A stretch of DNA of 64,000 nt, taken from DATJSJ01 sp035504175. Lineage in GTDB: Bacteria; Pseudomonadota; Alphaproteobacteria; Acetobacterales; Acetobacteraceae. A program made the position numbers and the translations under genes. The stretch is taken from assembly GCA_035504175.1 (NCBI GenBank), contig DATJSJ010000199.1, positions 14,022 through 78,021 on the forward strand, read 5' to 3'. This document shows positions 35,984 to 44,735 of this stretch, piece by piece. Within the stretch, counting starts at the first letter, position 1. The number at the start of each line of letters is the position of its first letter. Below the pieces are notes generated by a model. It was not told the origin of the DNA. It did not search any database and saw only the letters and a list, made by a program, of their open reading frames with translations.

Positions 35984-36913
35984 TCAGGCACCTGTCCCGG
36001 AGGCGAGCGCCACGGCGATCTCGGCGGCCAGCCGGGCATTGTTCTCGACCAGGGCCAGGTTGGCCTGCAGCGTCCGGCCGCCGGTCATCGCGACCAGGCG
36101 CTGCAGCAGGAAGGGCGTGAGCGCCTTGCCGGCGACGCCGTCCCGCGCCGCCTCGGCCACGGCCGCGGCAATGCTCGCCTCGACCTCTGCCGCATCCAAG
36201 GCCGCCGCTTCCGGCACCGGATTGACCACCAGCACACCCCCGATGCCGCCGAGCCTGCGGTGCATCGCAATCACCGCCGCCACTTGCTCCGGCGAGTCGC
36301 ATCGATGCGGCACCGGCTCGCCGCTGCCGCGGGCGAAGAAGGCGGGGAATTCGTCGGTGCGATAGCCGAGCACCGGCACGCCGCGCGTCTCCAGCACCTC
36401 CAGCGTCTTCGGAATGTCGAGGATCGACTTGGCCCCGGCACACACCACGGTCACCGGGCTGGAACCGAGCTCGTCCAGATCGGCGGAGATGTCGAAGCTC
36501 TCCGCCGCGCCGCGATGCACGCCGCCGATGCCGCCGGTCGCGAACACTGCGATCCCGGCCAGGGCGGCGAGCCGCATCGTCGCCGCGACCGTGGTGCCCG
36601 CGGTCCGGCCGGCCACCAGCAGCGCCGCCAGATCGCGCGTCGAGGCCTTGGCCGCCGCCAGCCCCTCCCGCGCCAGATGCTCGAGCGCGGCCGCATCCGC
36701 ATCCACCACCGCCCGGCCGTGGAGCAGCGCGATCGTCGCCGGCACCGCACCCTGCTCGCGCACGATCGCTTCCACCCGCCGCGCCATGGCGAGGTTCTGC
36801 GGGAACGGCATGCCATGCGTGATGATGGTCGATTCCAGCGCCACCACCGGCCGACCGGCCGCCAGCGCGTCCCGCAGTGCCGGCGACAGCGACGGCAACG
36901 CCGCCTCCGTCAC
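35984..36913 (-). CDS. psuG: Pseudouridine-5'-phosphate glycosidase
   Basis: A 309-residue enzyme that splits pseudouridine 5'-phosphate into uracil and ribose 5-phosphate. Family motifs ALESTIITHGMPFPQN and ATGGIGGVHRGAAESFD are present. Active-site residues of the E. coli enzyme (Glu31, Lys93, His137, Lys166) all have counterparts at a constant offset: Glu27, Lys89, His133 and Lys162, the last being the Schiff-base Lys. I chose the GTG at 36913 for usual length; earlier in-frame sequence is Arg-rich. First gene of the operon with the kinase and two SDRs. Confidence 0.95.
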   Translation of the reverse strand: MTEAALPSLSPALRDALAAGRPVVALESTIITHGMPFPQNLAMARRVEAIVREQGAVPATIALLHGRAVVDADAAALEHLAREGLAAAKASTRDLAALLVAGRTAGTTVAATMRLAALAGIAVFATGGIGGVHRGAAESFDISADLDELGSSPVTVVCAGAKSILDIPKTLEVLETRGVPVLGYRTDEFPAFFARGSGEPVPHRCDSPEQVAAVIAMHRRLGGIGGVLVVNPVPEAAALDAAEVEASIAAAVAEAARDGVAGKALTPFLLQRLVAMTGGRTLQANLALVENNARLAAEIAVALASGTGA

Positions 36914-37075
36914 GGCGGCGCCCCGCAGGCGAGGGCGGCGCCAGCGGCGCGGCGCGATAGCGCCACGCGGCGCCGGGTGCGAGCGCCATCCCGAGCGGCG
37001 CACCTCTGCCCCGATGCGGCGCCACCCCCCATATCGGGTGGGCGAACGACTCCACGCCGCCGCTGCACCGTCGCC

Positions 37076-37276
37076 ATGTCACGCACGCTCATCGTCATCG
37101 GACTCGTCATCGTCGCAATCGGGCTGCTCTGGCCCTGGTTGGGACGCCTGGGCCTGGGACGCCTGCCGGGCGACATCGTCATCCAGCGGCCGCATTTCAC
37201 GTTCTACGCACCGATCGCGACCTGCATCCTGGTCAGCCTGGTGCTGTCGCTCATCCTGTGGCTGTTCACGCGCTGA
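37076..37276 (+). CDS. DUF2905 small membrane protein
   Basis: A 66-residue protein with two transmembrane helices (TLIVIGLVIVAIGLLWPWL and TCILVSLVLSLILWLF) linked by the conserved GLGRLPGDIVIQRPHFTFY loop, diagnostic of DUF2905. Function unknown; widespread in bacteria. It lies divergent to psuG, and its last 11 bp overlap the end of the convergent Gfo/Idh gene. Confidence 0.93.
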   Translation: MSRTLIVIGLVIVAIGLLWPWLGRLGLGRLPGDIVIQRPHFTFYAPIATCILVSLVLSLILWLFTR

Positions 37277-38285
37277 CGGCGACCGGCTCCCAGCGTCCCT
37301 CGGCGCCGGCACGGAACATCGCCTCGATCACCCGCATGTTGGCGATCGCATCCTCGATCGGCCAGGCGAGCGGCGCCTCGCCGCGCACCGCGCGGACGAA
37401 CGCGTCGCCCTGCAGCCCGTACTGATCGGCGGCCGGGAATTCCTCCACCCGTGCGCCGCCGCCATGCAGGTCGCGCCCGTCGTCGATGACGATGCGGCAC
37501 GGCCGGTCGGGCGGCGCATTGAACGGCACCAGAATTTCGATCCGTCCAGTCGTCCCGACGATCGTCACCCGCTGATGCGGCGAAAGCTGCGTCGAGCAGG
37601 TGAAGCTCAGGTGCCGGTTGTCCGGGAACGCGACCAGCCCGCTGGTCATCCGGTCGACGCGCAGCGCCGGATCGCGGTCGATCAGCGCCGCGACCCGTTC
37701 GGGCTCGGCCCCGAAGACATATCGCGCCGTGAGGATGGCGTAGCAGCCGATGTCGTACAGGCCGCCGCCACCGATATCCGCCTGGTTGCGCACATTGGCC
37801 GGGTCGACCAGGAAGTAGGAAAAGAACGTCTGCATCGCCCGGACCGTGCCGATGGCGCCGGACTGCGCCAGTTCGCGCGCGCGGATCCATTGCGGATGGT
37901 GCCGCACCATGAACGCCTCGGCGACCAGCCGGCCGCTGCGCTCGCGCGCATCGAGCAGCGTCTCGGCCTCGGCGGCGGTCAGCGCGACCGGCTTCTCGCA
38001 CAGCACGTGCTTGCCCGCCTCCAGCGCGCGGATCGTCCAGGGCACGTGCAGATGATTGGGCAGCGGGTTGTAGACGATGTCGATCGCCGGATCGGCGAGC
38101 AGGGCCTCGTAGCTGCCATGGGCGCGCGGGATGCCGAGCGTTGCCGCCGCCCGCTCCGCCGTCGCCGCATCGCGCGAGGCGATCGCCGCGACGTGGCAAA
38201 AGGCGGATCGCTGCAGGCCGGGAATCACTTTCTCGGTCGCGATCTTCGCGGTGCTGAGCACGCCCCAGGCGAGCCTGTCCGGCAT
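37266..38285 (-). CDS. Gfo/Idh/MocA-family sugar dehydrogenase
   Basis: A 339-residue NAD(P)-dependent oxidoreductase: Rossmann start WGVLSTAKIATEKVIPGL, EKP motif (VLCEKPVAL), and active-site IGGGGLYDIGCYAI. The general pattern resembles NADP-dependent xylose/glucose 1-dehydrogenases. GGGGGAAAG ribosome site before ATG 38285. It is divergent from nanE, so 38286-38447 holds their shared promoter region. Substrate uncertain. Confidence 0.92.
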   Translation of the reverse strand: MPDRLAWGVLSTAKIATEKVIPGLQRSAFCHVAAIASRDAATAERAAATLGIPRAHGSYEALLADPAIDIVYNPLPNHLHVPWTIRALEAGKHVLCEKPVALTAAEAETLLDARERSGRLVAEAFMVRHHPQWIRARELAQSGAIGTVRAMQTFFSYFLVDPANVRNQADIGGGGLYDIGCYAILTARYVFGAEPERVAALIDRDPALRVDRMTSGLVAFPDNRHLSFTCSTQLSPHQRVTIVGTTGRIEILVPFNAPPDRPCRIVIDDGRDLHGGGARVEEFPAADQYGLQGDAFVRAVRGEAPLAWPIEDAIANMRVIEAMFRAGAEGRWEPVAVSA

Positions 38286-38460
38286 CTCTTTCCCCCGTCC
38301 CGTTGCACCTGCGGCGCGGCGCGGCCCGGCCGGCCCGATAGTGGCGGCGGCCGCCGGCCCTGTCGAGGCAATGGACGAGCCGCGCCGACCGGGCCTCGCT
38401 TGACAGAATTTCGGCCGCGTCGCCTATGGTCCCGGCCATCACGCACCGGGAGCACCCGGG

Positions 38461-39153
38461 ATTCCCGCCCGTCATTCCTTTTTCGACCGCATCCGCCACG
38501 GGCTGATCGTGTCCTGCCAGCCGGTGCCGGGCGGGCCGTTCGACAATCCGGCGAGCGTCGCCGCCTTCGCGCTGGCGGCCGAAGCGAGCGGGGCGGTGGC
38601 GCTGCGCGTCGAAGGACGGGCCGCGATCGATGCCGTCTGTGCCGCGTGCCGACTTCCCGTCATCGGCATCGTCAAGCGCGACCTGCCGGACAGTCCCGTG
38701 CGGATCACGCCCTGGCTCGACGACGTCGCGGCGATCGCCGCGGCGGGCGCCTCGGTGATCGCCATCGACGCGACCGAACGACCGCGCCCGGTGCCGGTCG
38801 CCGCGCTGATCACCGCGATCCACGCGCGCGGCTGCCTCGCGATGGCCGACGTCTCGAGCCTGGCGGAAGGCCGCGCGGCGCACGAGGCCGACGCCGATCT
38901 GGTGGCCTCCACCCTCGCCGGCTACACCGGCCCAGCCCCGCCACCCTCGGCGCCCGATCTGACGCTGGTGCGCGAGCTCGCCGCGGCAGGGCTGTGCACC
39001 ATCGCCGAGGGCAATATCCGCACGCCCGCCCAGGCCGCGGCGGCGCTCGCCGCCGGCGCGCTCTCCGTCACCGTCGGTTCCGCCATCACCCGCCCGGAGC
39101 ACATCACGCAATGGTTCGTCGCGGCGCTGCGTGATGCGGCAGCCGCACCCTGA
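38461..39153 (+). CDS. nanE: N-acylmannosamine-6-phosphate 2-epimerase (NanE)
   Basis: TIM-barrel epimerase converting N-acetylmannosamine-6-phosphate to N-acetylglucosamine-6-phosphate. Conserved strands: LIVSCQPVPGGP, LPVIGIVKRD, VRITPWLDDV, VIAIDATERPRP and ITRPEHITQWF. The usual N-terminal helix (FFDRIRHGLIVSCQ) continues upstream of the first standard start (GTG 38509), in a frame open from 38404 that has no ATG, GTG or TTG. An ATT at 38461 sits 8 nt after GGGAG, so I place the start there; GTG 38509 is the conservative alternative, giving 214 residues. No nanA or nanK is seen nearby. It precedes a MalEFG-type importer, suggesting amino-sugar uptake. Confidence 0.85.
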   Translation: MPARHSFFDRIRHGLIVSCQPVPGGPFDNPASVAAFALAAEASGAVALRVEGRAAIDAVCAACRLPVIGIVKRDLPDSPVRITPWLDDVAAIAAAGASVIAIDATERPRPVPVAALITAIHARGCLAMADVSSLAEGRAAHEADADLVASTLAGYTGPAPPPSAPDLTLVRELAAAGLCTIAEGNIRTPAQAAAALAAGALSVTVGSAITRPEHITQWFVAALRDAAAAP

Positions 39154-39178
39154 CCCAATGCAATCGGAGGATCGGTCC

Positions 39179-40513
39179 ATGTCCGTCCGCCTCGCCGCAC
39201 GCGGCCTGGCTTTCGCCGCTGCCGCCTGTCTGACGCTCGCCGCCGGCCGCGCCCGCGCCGATGTCACGCTGCTGTTCTGGCCCGGTCCGGAGAGCCAGGC
39301 GATGCAGAAGGTGATCGACGCGTTCAATGCCGGCCCGGGCAAGACCGACGGGTTCGCCGTCAAGCAGTTGCTGTTCAGCCGCACCGGCTATTTCGACAAG
39401 GAGCTGGCCGACCTCGCCGCCGGCAGCAAGGATTTCGACCTTGCTCTCGTCACCACCTACACGCTCGGTCGCTACGTGCCGTTCCTCTCGCCGGTCGGCG
39501 ACTACGTCTCTGCGGCAGCGCAGCAGGCCTATGCGCCGGCTGCCCTCGACAGCCTGAAGTCGGACGGCGCGCTGTACGGCGTGCCGACCGATATCAGCGT
39601 GCATTTCCTCTACTACCGCACCGACCTGATCGACCGGCTGCTGAAGGACGCCGCCTGGCAGAAGGAGTACGCGGCGATCGCGAAGGCGAGGCTTGGCGAG
39701 ACCATGACGCCCAAGCCGCCCGCGGACTGGCACTGGGACGATTACGTGGCGACCAGCCTGTTCTTCACCAAATCGCTCAACCAGGCCTCGCCGGTGCGCT
39801 ACGGCACGGTGCTGCAGCTCAAGAACCTGATCTTCAACGTCATGCTGTGGGATGACACGCTGGTCGCCGACGGCGGCAACTGGCTGACCGCGGCCGGCAA
39901 GCCGGAGATCGACAGCGCCCCGACGATGAAGGCGGTGCGGACCTACCTCACGATCATCCAGGACCATGCGACGCCGCCCGGCAGCATCGACTACGAATTC
40001 CCCGAAGCGAACCAGGCTTTCGGCAGCGGCCAGGTGGCGACCATGCTGCAATGGAATGCCGCCTACGCGATCGTCAATGATCCGAAACAGATGCCGATGA
40101 CCGCGGGTCATGTCGGCATTGCGCCGATGCCCGCCGGTCCGGCAGGCCACAAGACGCATCTGCACAGCCTCGGCATCGGCCTGAACAAGGCGTCGACGCA
40201 CAAGCAGCAGGCGGGCATGTTCCTCACCTATCTCGCGACCGAGCCGGCGATGGAGATCTACGCCAAGGCCGGCGGCACGCCGCCGATGCCGGCGGTGCTG
40301 CAGGGGATGGCGGCGACACATCCGGACTTTGCCCTCGTGGCCAAGGAGGCGGCACAGGACGGCTACGTCATCCGCGGCGGCACGGCGTCCACCGCCATGG
40401 CGATCTATACGCTGCTGGCGGAGAAACTCTCGGCCATCTGGTCGGGTCAGGTCTTCCCGGCCGACGGACTGAAATCGGTGCAGCAGGGCATGGCGTCGGT
40501 GCTGAAGCCGTGA
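39179..40513 (+). CDS. Sugar-binding protein of MalE-type ABC transporter
   Basis: A 444-residue periplasmic solute receptor of the large (family 1) class. Signal peptide GLAFAAAACLTLAAGRARA, then VTLLFWPGPESQAMQKVIDAFN. Internal LYGVPTDISVHFLYYRTDL and AFGSGQVATMLQWNAAY are typical of carbohydrate receptors. The ATG at 39179 follows GGAGG (39166-39170), 25 bp after nanE. The operon nanE-receptor-permease-permease suggests an amino-sugar or oligosaccharide substrate. Confidence 0.92.
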   Translation: MSVRLAARGLAFAAAACLTLAAGRARADVTLLFWPGPESQAMQKVIDAFNAGPGKTDGFAVKQLLFSRTGYFDKELADLAAGSKDFDLALVTTYTLGRYVPFLSPVGDYVSAAAQQAYAPAALDSLKSDGALYGVPTDISVHFLYYRTDLIDRLLKDAAWQKEYAAIAKARLGETMTPKPPADWHWDDYVATSLFFTKSLNQASPVRYGTVLQLKNLIFNVMLWDDTLVADGGNWLTAAGKPEIDSAPTMKAVRTYLTIIQDHATPPGSIDYEFPEANQAFGSGQVATMLQWNAAYAIVNDPKQMPMTAGHVGIAPMPAGPAGHKTHLHSLGIGLNKASTHKQQAGMFLTYLATEPAMEIYAKAGGTPPMPAVLQGMAATHPDFALVAKEAAQDGYVIRGGTASTAMAIYTLLAEKLSAIWSGQVFPADGLKSVQQGMASVLKP

Positions 40514-40585
40514 GCCGCGGCGCCGTGCGACGCCGGCCTTGATCCGTCGCGGCGGGCATGCTCCCGCGCACCGCCAGCGCGCCCG

Positions 40586-41461
40586 GTGCCTGCGCCGCGG
40601 GTAATCCGCCGCCGCGAGGGCTGGCTGCTGATCGCGCCATTGGCAGCCTTCCTCGTGCTGTGGCTCGGCTTTCCGTTCCTGACCGATGTCGTCTACAGCG
40701 TCTCGCAGGTCGGATTCACGACGCTGCGCCAGCCGCGCCTGTCCGGGTTCGGCCACTACGCCGCGGTCTTGCGGGATGCCGCGTTCTGGCACGCGATGGG
40801 CTTCTCGTTCCGCTACGCGGCGGTCGAGACCGTGGTGCAGGTCGCGGCCGGGCTGGCGCTCGCCGTCGCACTCGCACCGATCCTGTCGCGCCATCGCTTC
40901 CTGCTCGCCTTCATCCTGCTGCCGCTGATGATCGCGCCGGCGCTGAACGGGCTGATGTACCGGCTGATGCTGAACGATTTCGTCGGAATCATTCCGGCCT
41001 ATCTCGGAATGCTCAGTCTCTCGCCCGACCTGCTGAGCACCGGCTGGGTGTTCGTGACGGTGGCGGCGATCGACGCGGTGCAGAACACGCCCTTCACGGT
41101 GCTGCTGGTGCTGGCGGCGCTGCAGGCGATTCCCGGCGAGTTGCGCGACGCAGCGCGGGTCGACGGCGCCTCCGCCTGGCAGGAATTCCGCCGCGTCGTG
41201 CTGCCGCTGCTGCTGCCGGTGCTCGGCATCGCCGGGCTGGTGCGCTTCATCGACAGCTTCCGCGTCTTCGATCACATCTACGTCCTGACCGGCGGCGGGC
41301 CGGGAAATGAAACGACCGGAATCAGCATCTACATCTACAAGGCGTTCTTCCAGCAGCAGCAGCTCGGGCTTGCCGTCGCCGCCTCGATGATCCTGCTGCT
41401 GCTGTCGCTCGCGGCACTGTCGCTGCTGATGCACCGCTCGCTGCGCGGAGCCGTCGCGTGA
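40586..41461 (+). CDS. Sugar ABC transporter permease, MalF type
   Basis: A 291-residue permease with six membrane spans (first [21 protein letters not shown] as two adjoining parts). The EAA coupling loop is [20 protein letters not shown], and [15 protein letters not shown] is the usual MalF-type end motif. GTG start. It overlaps the next permease by 4 bp (GTGA). No ATPase gene follows. Confidence 0.92.
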   Translation: MPAPRVIRRREGWLLIAPLAAFLVLWLGFPFLTDVVYSVSQVGFTTLRQPRLSGFGHYAAVLRDAAFWHAMGFSFRYAAVETVVQVAAGLALAVALAPILSRHRFLLAFILLPLMIAPALNGLMYRLMLNDFVGIIPAYLGMLSLSPDLLSTGWVFVTVAAIDAVQNTPFTVLLVLAALQAIPGELRDAARVDGASAWQEFRRVVLPLLLPVLGIAGLVRFIDSFRVFDHIYVLTGGGPGNETTGISIYIYKAFFQQQQLGLAVAASMILLLLSLAALSLLMHRSLRGAVA

Positions 41462-42273
41462 TCGGCCGCACACTGCGCTGGCTGCTGTTTCTCCTGACCG
41501 TGCTGCTGCTGAACCTGCCGGTGATCGTCACCGTCCTGACCTCGCTCAAGACCGACGCGGACATCAATGCCAGCCCGCCGGTCTGGCTCTTTGCCCCGAC
41601 GCTCGCGCATTACCGCGCGGTGCTGGACGACCCGACGCTCGATTTCCCACGCTACCTCGCCAACAGCACGGTGATCGCGGGAGGCGGCACGCTGCTCGCC
41701 CTCGCACTCGCGGTCCCGGCCGCCTACGGCATGGTGCGCTCCGGCGCCGGGGCACGTCTCGTGCTGCCGCTGATGGTCAACCTGCGCGCCGTGCCGCTGG
41801 TGGTGTTCGCGATCCCGTTCTACCTGATGTACCAGGTGCTGGGCCTGCTGGACACGCGGCTCGGCCTCGCCCTAATCGCCTGCATCATCAACCTGCCGCT
41901 GTCGCTCCTGATCGCGGTCAATGCCATCGCCGAGCTGCCGCTGGAGATCGAGGACGCTGCGCGCGTCGATGGCGCGCGCACGCGGGTGATCCTGGCGCGG
42001 ATCGTGCTGCCGCTGGCGCGGCCGATGCTGATCTCGGCCGGCATTCTCGGCTTCATCACGGCATGGAACGAGTTCCTGTTCGGCCTGATCCTCTCCACCC
42101 GCAACGCCGTGCCGGTCACCGTCGCCGCCACCTTTTTCACCACCAGTTTCGGCGTGCGCTGGGGCGATACCGCGGCAGCGATGGTGCTGAGCATGGCGCC
42201 GCCGATGGTGCTCGGGCTGGTCGCCGCGCGCGGCATCGGCAGCGCCCTGACCACGGGCGCGGTGAAAGGCTGA
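41458..42273 (+). CDS. Sugar ABC transporter permease, MalG type
   Basis: A 271-residue permease with six membrane spans. It has a MalG-type start ([20 protein letters not shown]), the EAA loop [20 protein letters not shown], and [12 protein letters not shown] near the end. GTG start coupled to the MalF-type gene. It ends the operon; the expected MalK-type ATPase is absent and must come from elsewhere in the genome, as is known for shared MsmK-like ATPases. Confidence 0.92.
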   Translation: MIGRTLRWLLFLLTVLLLNLPVIVTVLTSLKTDADINASPPVWLFAPTLAHYRAVLDDPTLDFPRYLANSTVIAGGGTLLALALAVPAAYGMVRSGAGARLVLPLMVNLRAVPLVVFAIPFYLMYQVLGLLDTRLGLALIACIINLPLSLLIAVNAIAELPLEIEDAARVDGARTRVILARIVLPLARPMLISAGILGFITAWNEFLFGLILSTRNAVPVTVAATFFTTSFGVRWGDTAAAMVLSMAPPMVLGLVAARGIGSALTTGAVKG

Positions 42274-42460
42274 CGGCTGCGATGGACGGGCGCCCCATCC
42301 CTCTCTGAAACAAGGGGCCGGACCGGAAACGCTCGGCGCACTCGTCGCGCGGCCCTCTGCCGCGCGCGGGACCCAGCGCATGTCGCAATCTGGGAAGCGG
42401 TCGCCCCGACCGGCGCCGCATGGGCGACGCCAAGCGATACGGTATCCCGGCCCGCCGCCG

Positions 42461-42478
42461 GGTCACGCAGGCGTGACC
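42461..42478. promoter_or_regulatory. Inverted repeat, possible operator
   Basis: GGTCACGC (42461-42468), AG, then the exact complement GCGTGACC. The 8-bp arms with a 2-bp centre resemble a dimeric-regulator site, but no promoter or cognate regulator is evident. Confidence 0.35.
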
Positions 42479-42480
42479 GC

Positions 42481-42502
42481 GTGCCGGCGGCAGCGCCGGC
42501 AC
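42481..42502. terminator. Strong hairpin downstream of the permease operon
   Basis: GTGCCGGCG pairs perfectly with 42494-42502 around a GCAG loop. It is 208 bp after the last permease stop. It lacks a T-run and could be a terminator or RNA-end structure. Confidence 0.4.
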
Positions 42503-42939
42503 AGCGCGCGCAGCCGCCGAGACCGCCGCCTTGCCAGGCGCCGGACCGGCACAGCGCCCGCGCCGCGGCGACCTACGGACCGCTTCCCGATGCCGCGACA
42601 TCCGGCGCACCGGCCAGCCGCGGCGCATGCCAGGGGCTCGACGCGACCGGCGTAGCGGTCCGCGCCGGCAATTCCCACTATCCCGAGACGCAATCGTGCC
42701 GACGCAATCAGCGCTCGCACGCGGCATGCCCGCATGCCGACCGACGAGAGCCGCGGCACCTCGCAGGTCCGCGCCAGCCCGTGTCAGGTGCCCGGGCGTG
42801 GGGCCGTGTTAGCGACCACGACCGGGCCCGGCTTGGCCCGGAGGCGGTTTGCGGCCAAGGTCGCCCCATCTCTGGTCACACGCCATTGTCAATCGGGGCC
42901 GCCGCGCCCGACGCGGCCCGCCGTCCGGGAGGATAGTCG

Positions 42940-43581
42940 CTGCCAATACCGATCCTTGATCACCCGGCCGTACATCACGCCATCCATCACTACGGATACG
43001 GCGCGGTGGCCCTCGTGGTCGGCCTGGAAAGCATGGGGATCCCGCTCCCCGGCGAGACCCTGCTGGTCGGCGCCGCCCTCTACGCCGCGGCAACGCACCG
43101 GCTGGACATCGCGCTGCTGGTCCTGGCGGCGACCGCCGGCGCGGTGATCGGTGACAATCTCGGCTACCTGGTCGGCCGCGCCGTCGGCGTGCCGCTCCTG
43201 GAACGCTATGGCAACAAAGTCGGATTGACCGAGCGCCGCCTGCGCCTCGGCCAGTACCTGTTCCGCCATCACGGCGGCAAGGTGGTGTTCTTCGGCCGCT
43301 TCGTCAGCGTGCTGCGCACCCTGGCCGCCCTGCTGGCCGGCGCCAACCGGATGCACTGGCTCTCCTTCCTGGTGTTCAACTTCCTCGGCGGGGTGATCTG
43401 GGCGAGCTGCTACGGCTTCGGCGCCTATCTGCTGGGCAAGGAGATCATCCGACTCGAGCGGCCGCTCGCCATCGCCGCCTCGGTCATCGCGGTCGTCACG
43501 ATCGTGGTCGCCTTCTACCTGTTCCGACGCAACGAGGCGCGCATCCACGAGGCCGTCGAGCGGGAGATGACGCGGCCATAA
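42940..43581 (+). CDS. DedA-family membrane protein
   Basis: Inner-membrane protein of the DedA/DUF218-distinct SNARE-associated family; some members act as undecaprenyl-phosphate or lipid translocases. Hallmarks: ESMGIPLPGETLL (with the conserved acidic residue), GAVIGDNLGYLVGRAVG, FFGRFVSVLRTLAALLAG with the conserved Arg, and NFLGGVIWA. The first standard start is GTG 43006, but the conserved leader (DHPAVHHAIHHYGYG) lies upstream in an open frame beginning after the stop at 42934-42936. A CTG at 42940 is 7 nt after GGGAGG, so I place the start there (213 residues; 191 from the GTG). Single gene. Confidence 0.85.
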   Translation: MPIPILDHPAVHHAIHHYGYGAVALVVGLESMGIPLPGETLLVGAALYAAATHRLDIALLVLAATAGAVIGDNLGYLVGRAVGVPLLERYGNKVGLTERRLRLGQYLFRHHGGKVVFFGRFVSVLRTLAALLAGANRMHWLSFLVFNFLGGVIWASCYGFGAYLLGKEIIRLERPLAIAASVIAVVTIVVAFYLFRRNEARIHEAVEREMTRP

Positions 43582-43583
43582 AG

Positions 43584-43599
43584 GCGCCGGGCCTGGCGC
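43584..43599. terminator. Short hairpin between convergent genes
   Basis: GCGCC (43584-43588) pairs with GGCGC (43595-43599) just after the DedA-gene stop and before the convergent channel gene ends at 43620. Short stem, no T-run. Confidence 0.3.
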
Positions 43600-43619
43600 G
43601 GGGTGGGTGGCGCCCGACG

Positions 43620-44735
43620 TCACCCCGCCGTCGCGGAGTCCCCCAGATAGTGGAACAGCACCTGCTGCCACCAGTCGCTTTGCACCGCCTGCAGCAGGGC
43701 GCGATCGATCGACTCGCGCAACGGAGAATTGGTCGGCAGCGCGATGCCGTAGGTCTGTTTGTCGAAGACGAGCGGCAGCACGCGAATTGCGCCCTCGAAG
43801 TTCTGCTTCACCAGCCAGGCGAGAATCGGCCGGTCGTAGACGAAGGCATCGATCCGGTGCGCGCGCAGCGCCCGCAAACCGGCCTCCGCCGTGGGGTATT
43901 CGGTCGCGGCGATCTGCGCATGATCGAGGTAGCCGATCGTGGACGAATCGGCGACGGCTCCCACCTCCACCGAGTGCAGGTCGCCGACCTGGTGCACCGA
44001 GCCTTGCAGCCGGCTCGCCGTCAACGCGGTGGTGATGCCGGCGGTGAAACTCGATATCACGATCACCGAGGCGAACATCCACGCGATGGCCAACAGCCGG
44101 CCGGCCAGCGTGGTCGGCGCCTTGTCGCCGTAACCGACCGTGGTCATGGTCACCGCCGACCACCAGAACCCGGACCCGAGCCCGCGCAACATGCCGCCCT
44201 TGAACTGCTCGTTGCGGCGGCGCTCGAACGTCCAGATGAGCAGCCCGACCCCGAGCAGCAACCCGGCCAGTGCCAGCACCACCTGGATGAAGCCGAGCGA
44301 AACCAGGCTGCGCAACAGCCACCAGAACCCGCCGCCGCGGCTCGCCGGCACGGCGATGCCGAGCCCGGTGGTGTAGAACGGTTGCGAGAAATCCAGCCGC
44401 TTCTCGCGATCGGCCGTGATGGTCAGGGCCGCGACGCCGGCGTCGTAGCGGCCCTGCGCCACGCCATCGAGCAGGCCCTGCAGATCGGTCTGCTCCAGTC
44501 GGTACTTCCAGCCGAGCTGCCTGGCGATGCGCTGCCAGAGCGCGATGCTGATCCCCTCCCACTGTCCGTTGGGCCCGCGGAACGCGAAAGGCGGCGCCGG
44601 CTTGGTGCCGATCACCAACGTCCGGGAGACGCTCGGCGGCGCGGGGGCCGGCGTCTGGGCGAGTGCCGGAACCGGCCCCGCCGCAAGCGCCGCGCCCAGC
44701 GCCAGCGCCGCACACCGGCGCGCCTGATGCCTCAC
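43620..44735 (-). CDS. GluR0-like ligand-gated potassium channel
   Basis: A 371-residue prokaryotic glutamate-receptor-type channel. After a signal peptide (CAALALGAALAAGPVPALA) comes binding lobe 1 (TLVIGTKPAPPFAF, ITADREKRLDFSQPF, the Arg likely holding an alpha-carboxylate), then M1 (~residues 145-168), a pore loop with the potassium filter TVGYGD (199-204), M2 (AIAWMFASVIVISSFTAGI), and lobe 2 (STIGYLDHAQI, FVYDRPILAWLV). This order is that of GluR0: a periplasmic amino-acid-binding domain gates K+ flow. GTG start overlaps the MscS-gene stop by 4 bp (GTGA), so the two channels are made together. The ligand is unknown. Confidence 0.92.
   Translation of the reverse strand: MRHQARRCAALALGAALAAGPVPALAQTPAPAPPSVSRTLVIGTKPAPPFAFRGPNGQWEGISIALWQRIARQLGWKYRLEQTDLQGLLDGVAQGRYDAGVAALTITADREKRLDFSQPFYTTGLGIAVPASRGGGFWWLLRSLVSLGFIQVVLALAGLLLGVGLLIWTFERRRNEQFKGGMLRGLGSGFWWSAVTMTTVGYGDKAPTTLAGRLLAIAWMFASVIVISSFTAGITTALTASRLQGSVHQVGDLHSVEVGAVADSSTIGYLDHAQIAATEYPTAEAGLRALRAHRIDAFVYDRPILAWLVKQNFEGAIRVLPLVFDKQTYGIALPTNSPLRESIDRALLQAVQSDWWQQVLFHYLGDSATAG

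Larger units (their letters stand above)
42274..42939. other. 666-bp spacer; no gene recognised
   Basis: Reading frames here are Arg/Pro/Ala-rich with no conserved motif, ribosome site or neighbour logic, so I call no gene. The region contains two adjacent inverted repeats (42461-42478 and 42481-42502) and, at its end, the GGGAGG ribosome site (42927-42932) of the DedA gene. It could be decayed coding DNA. Confidence 0.5.
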
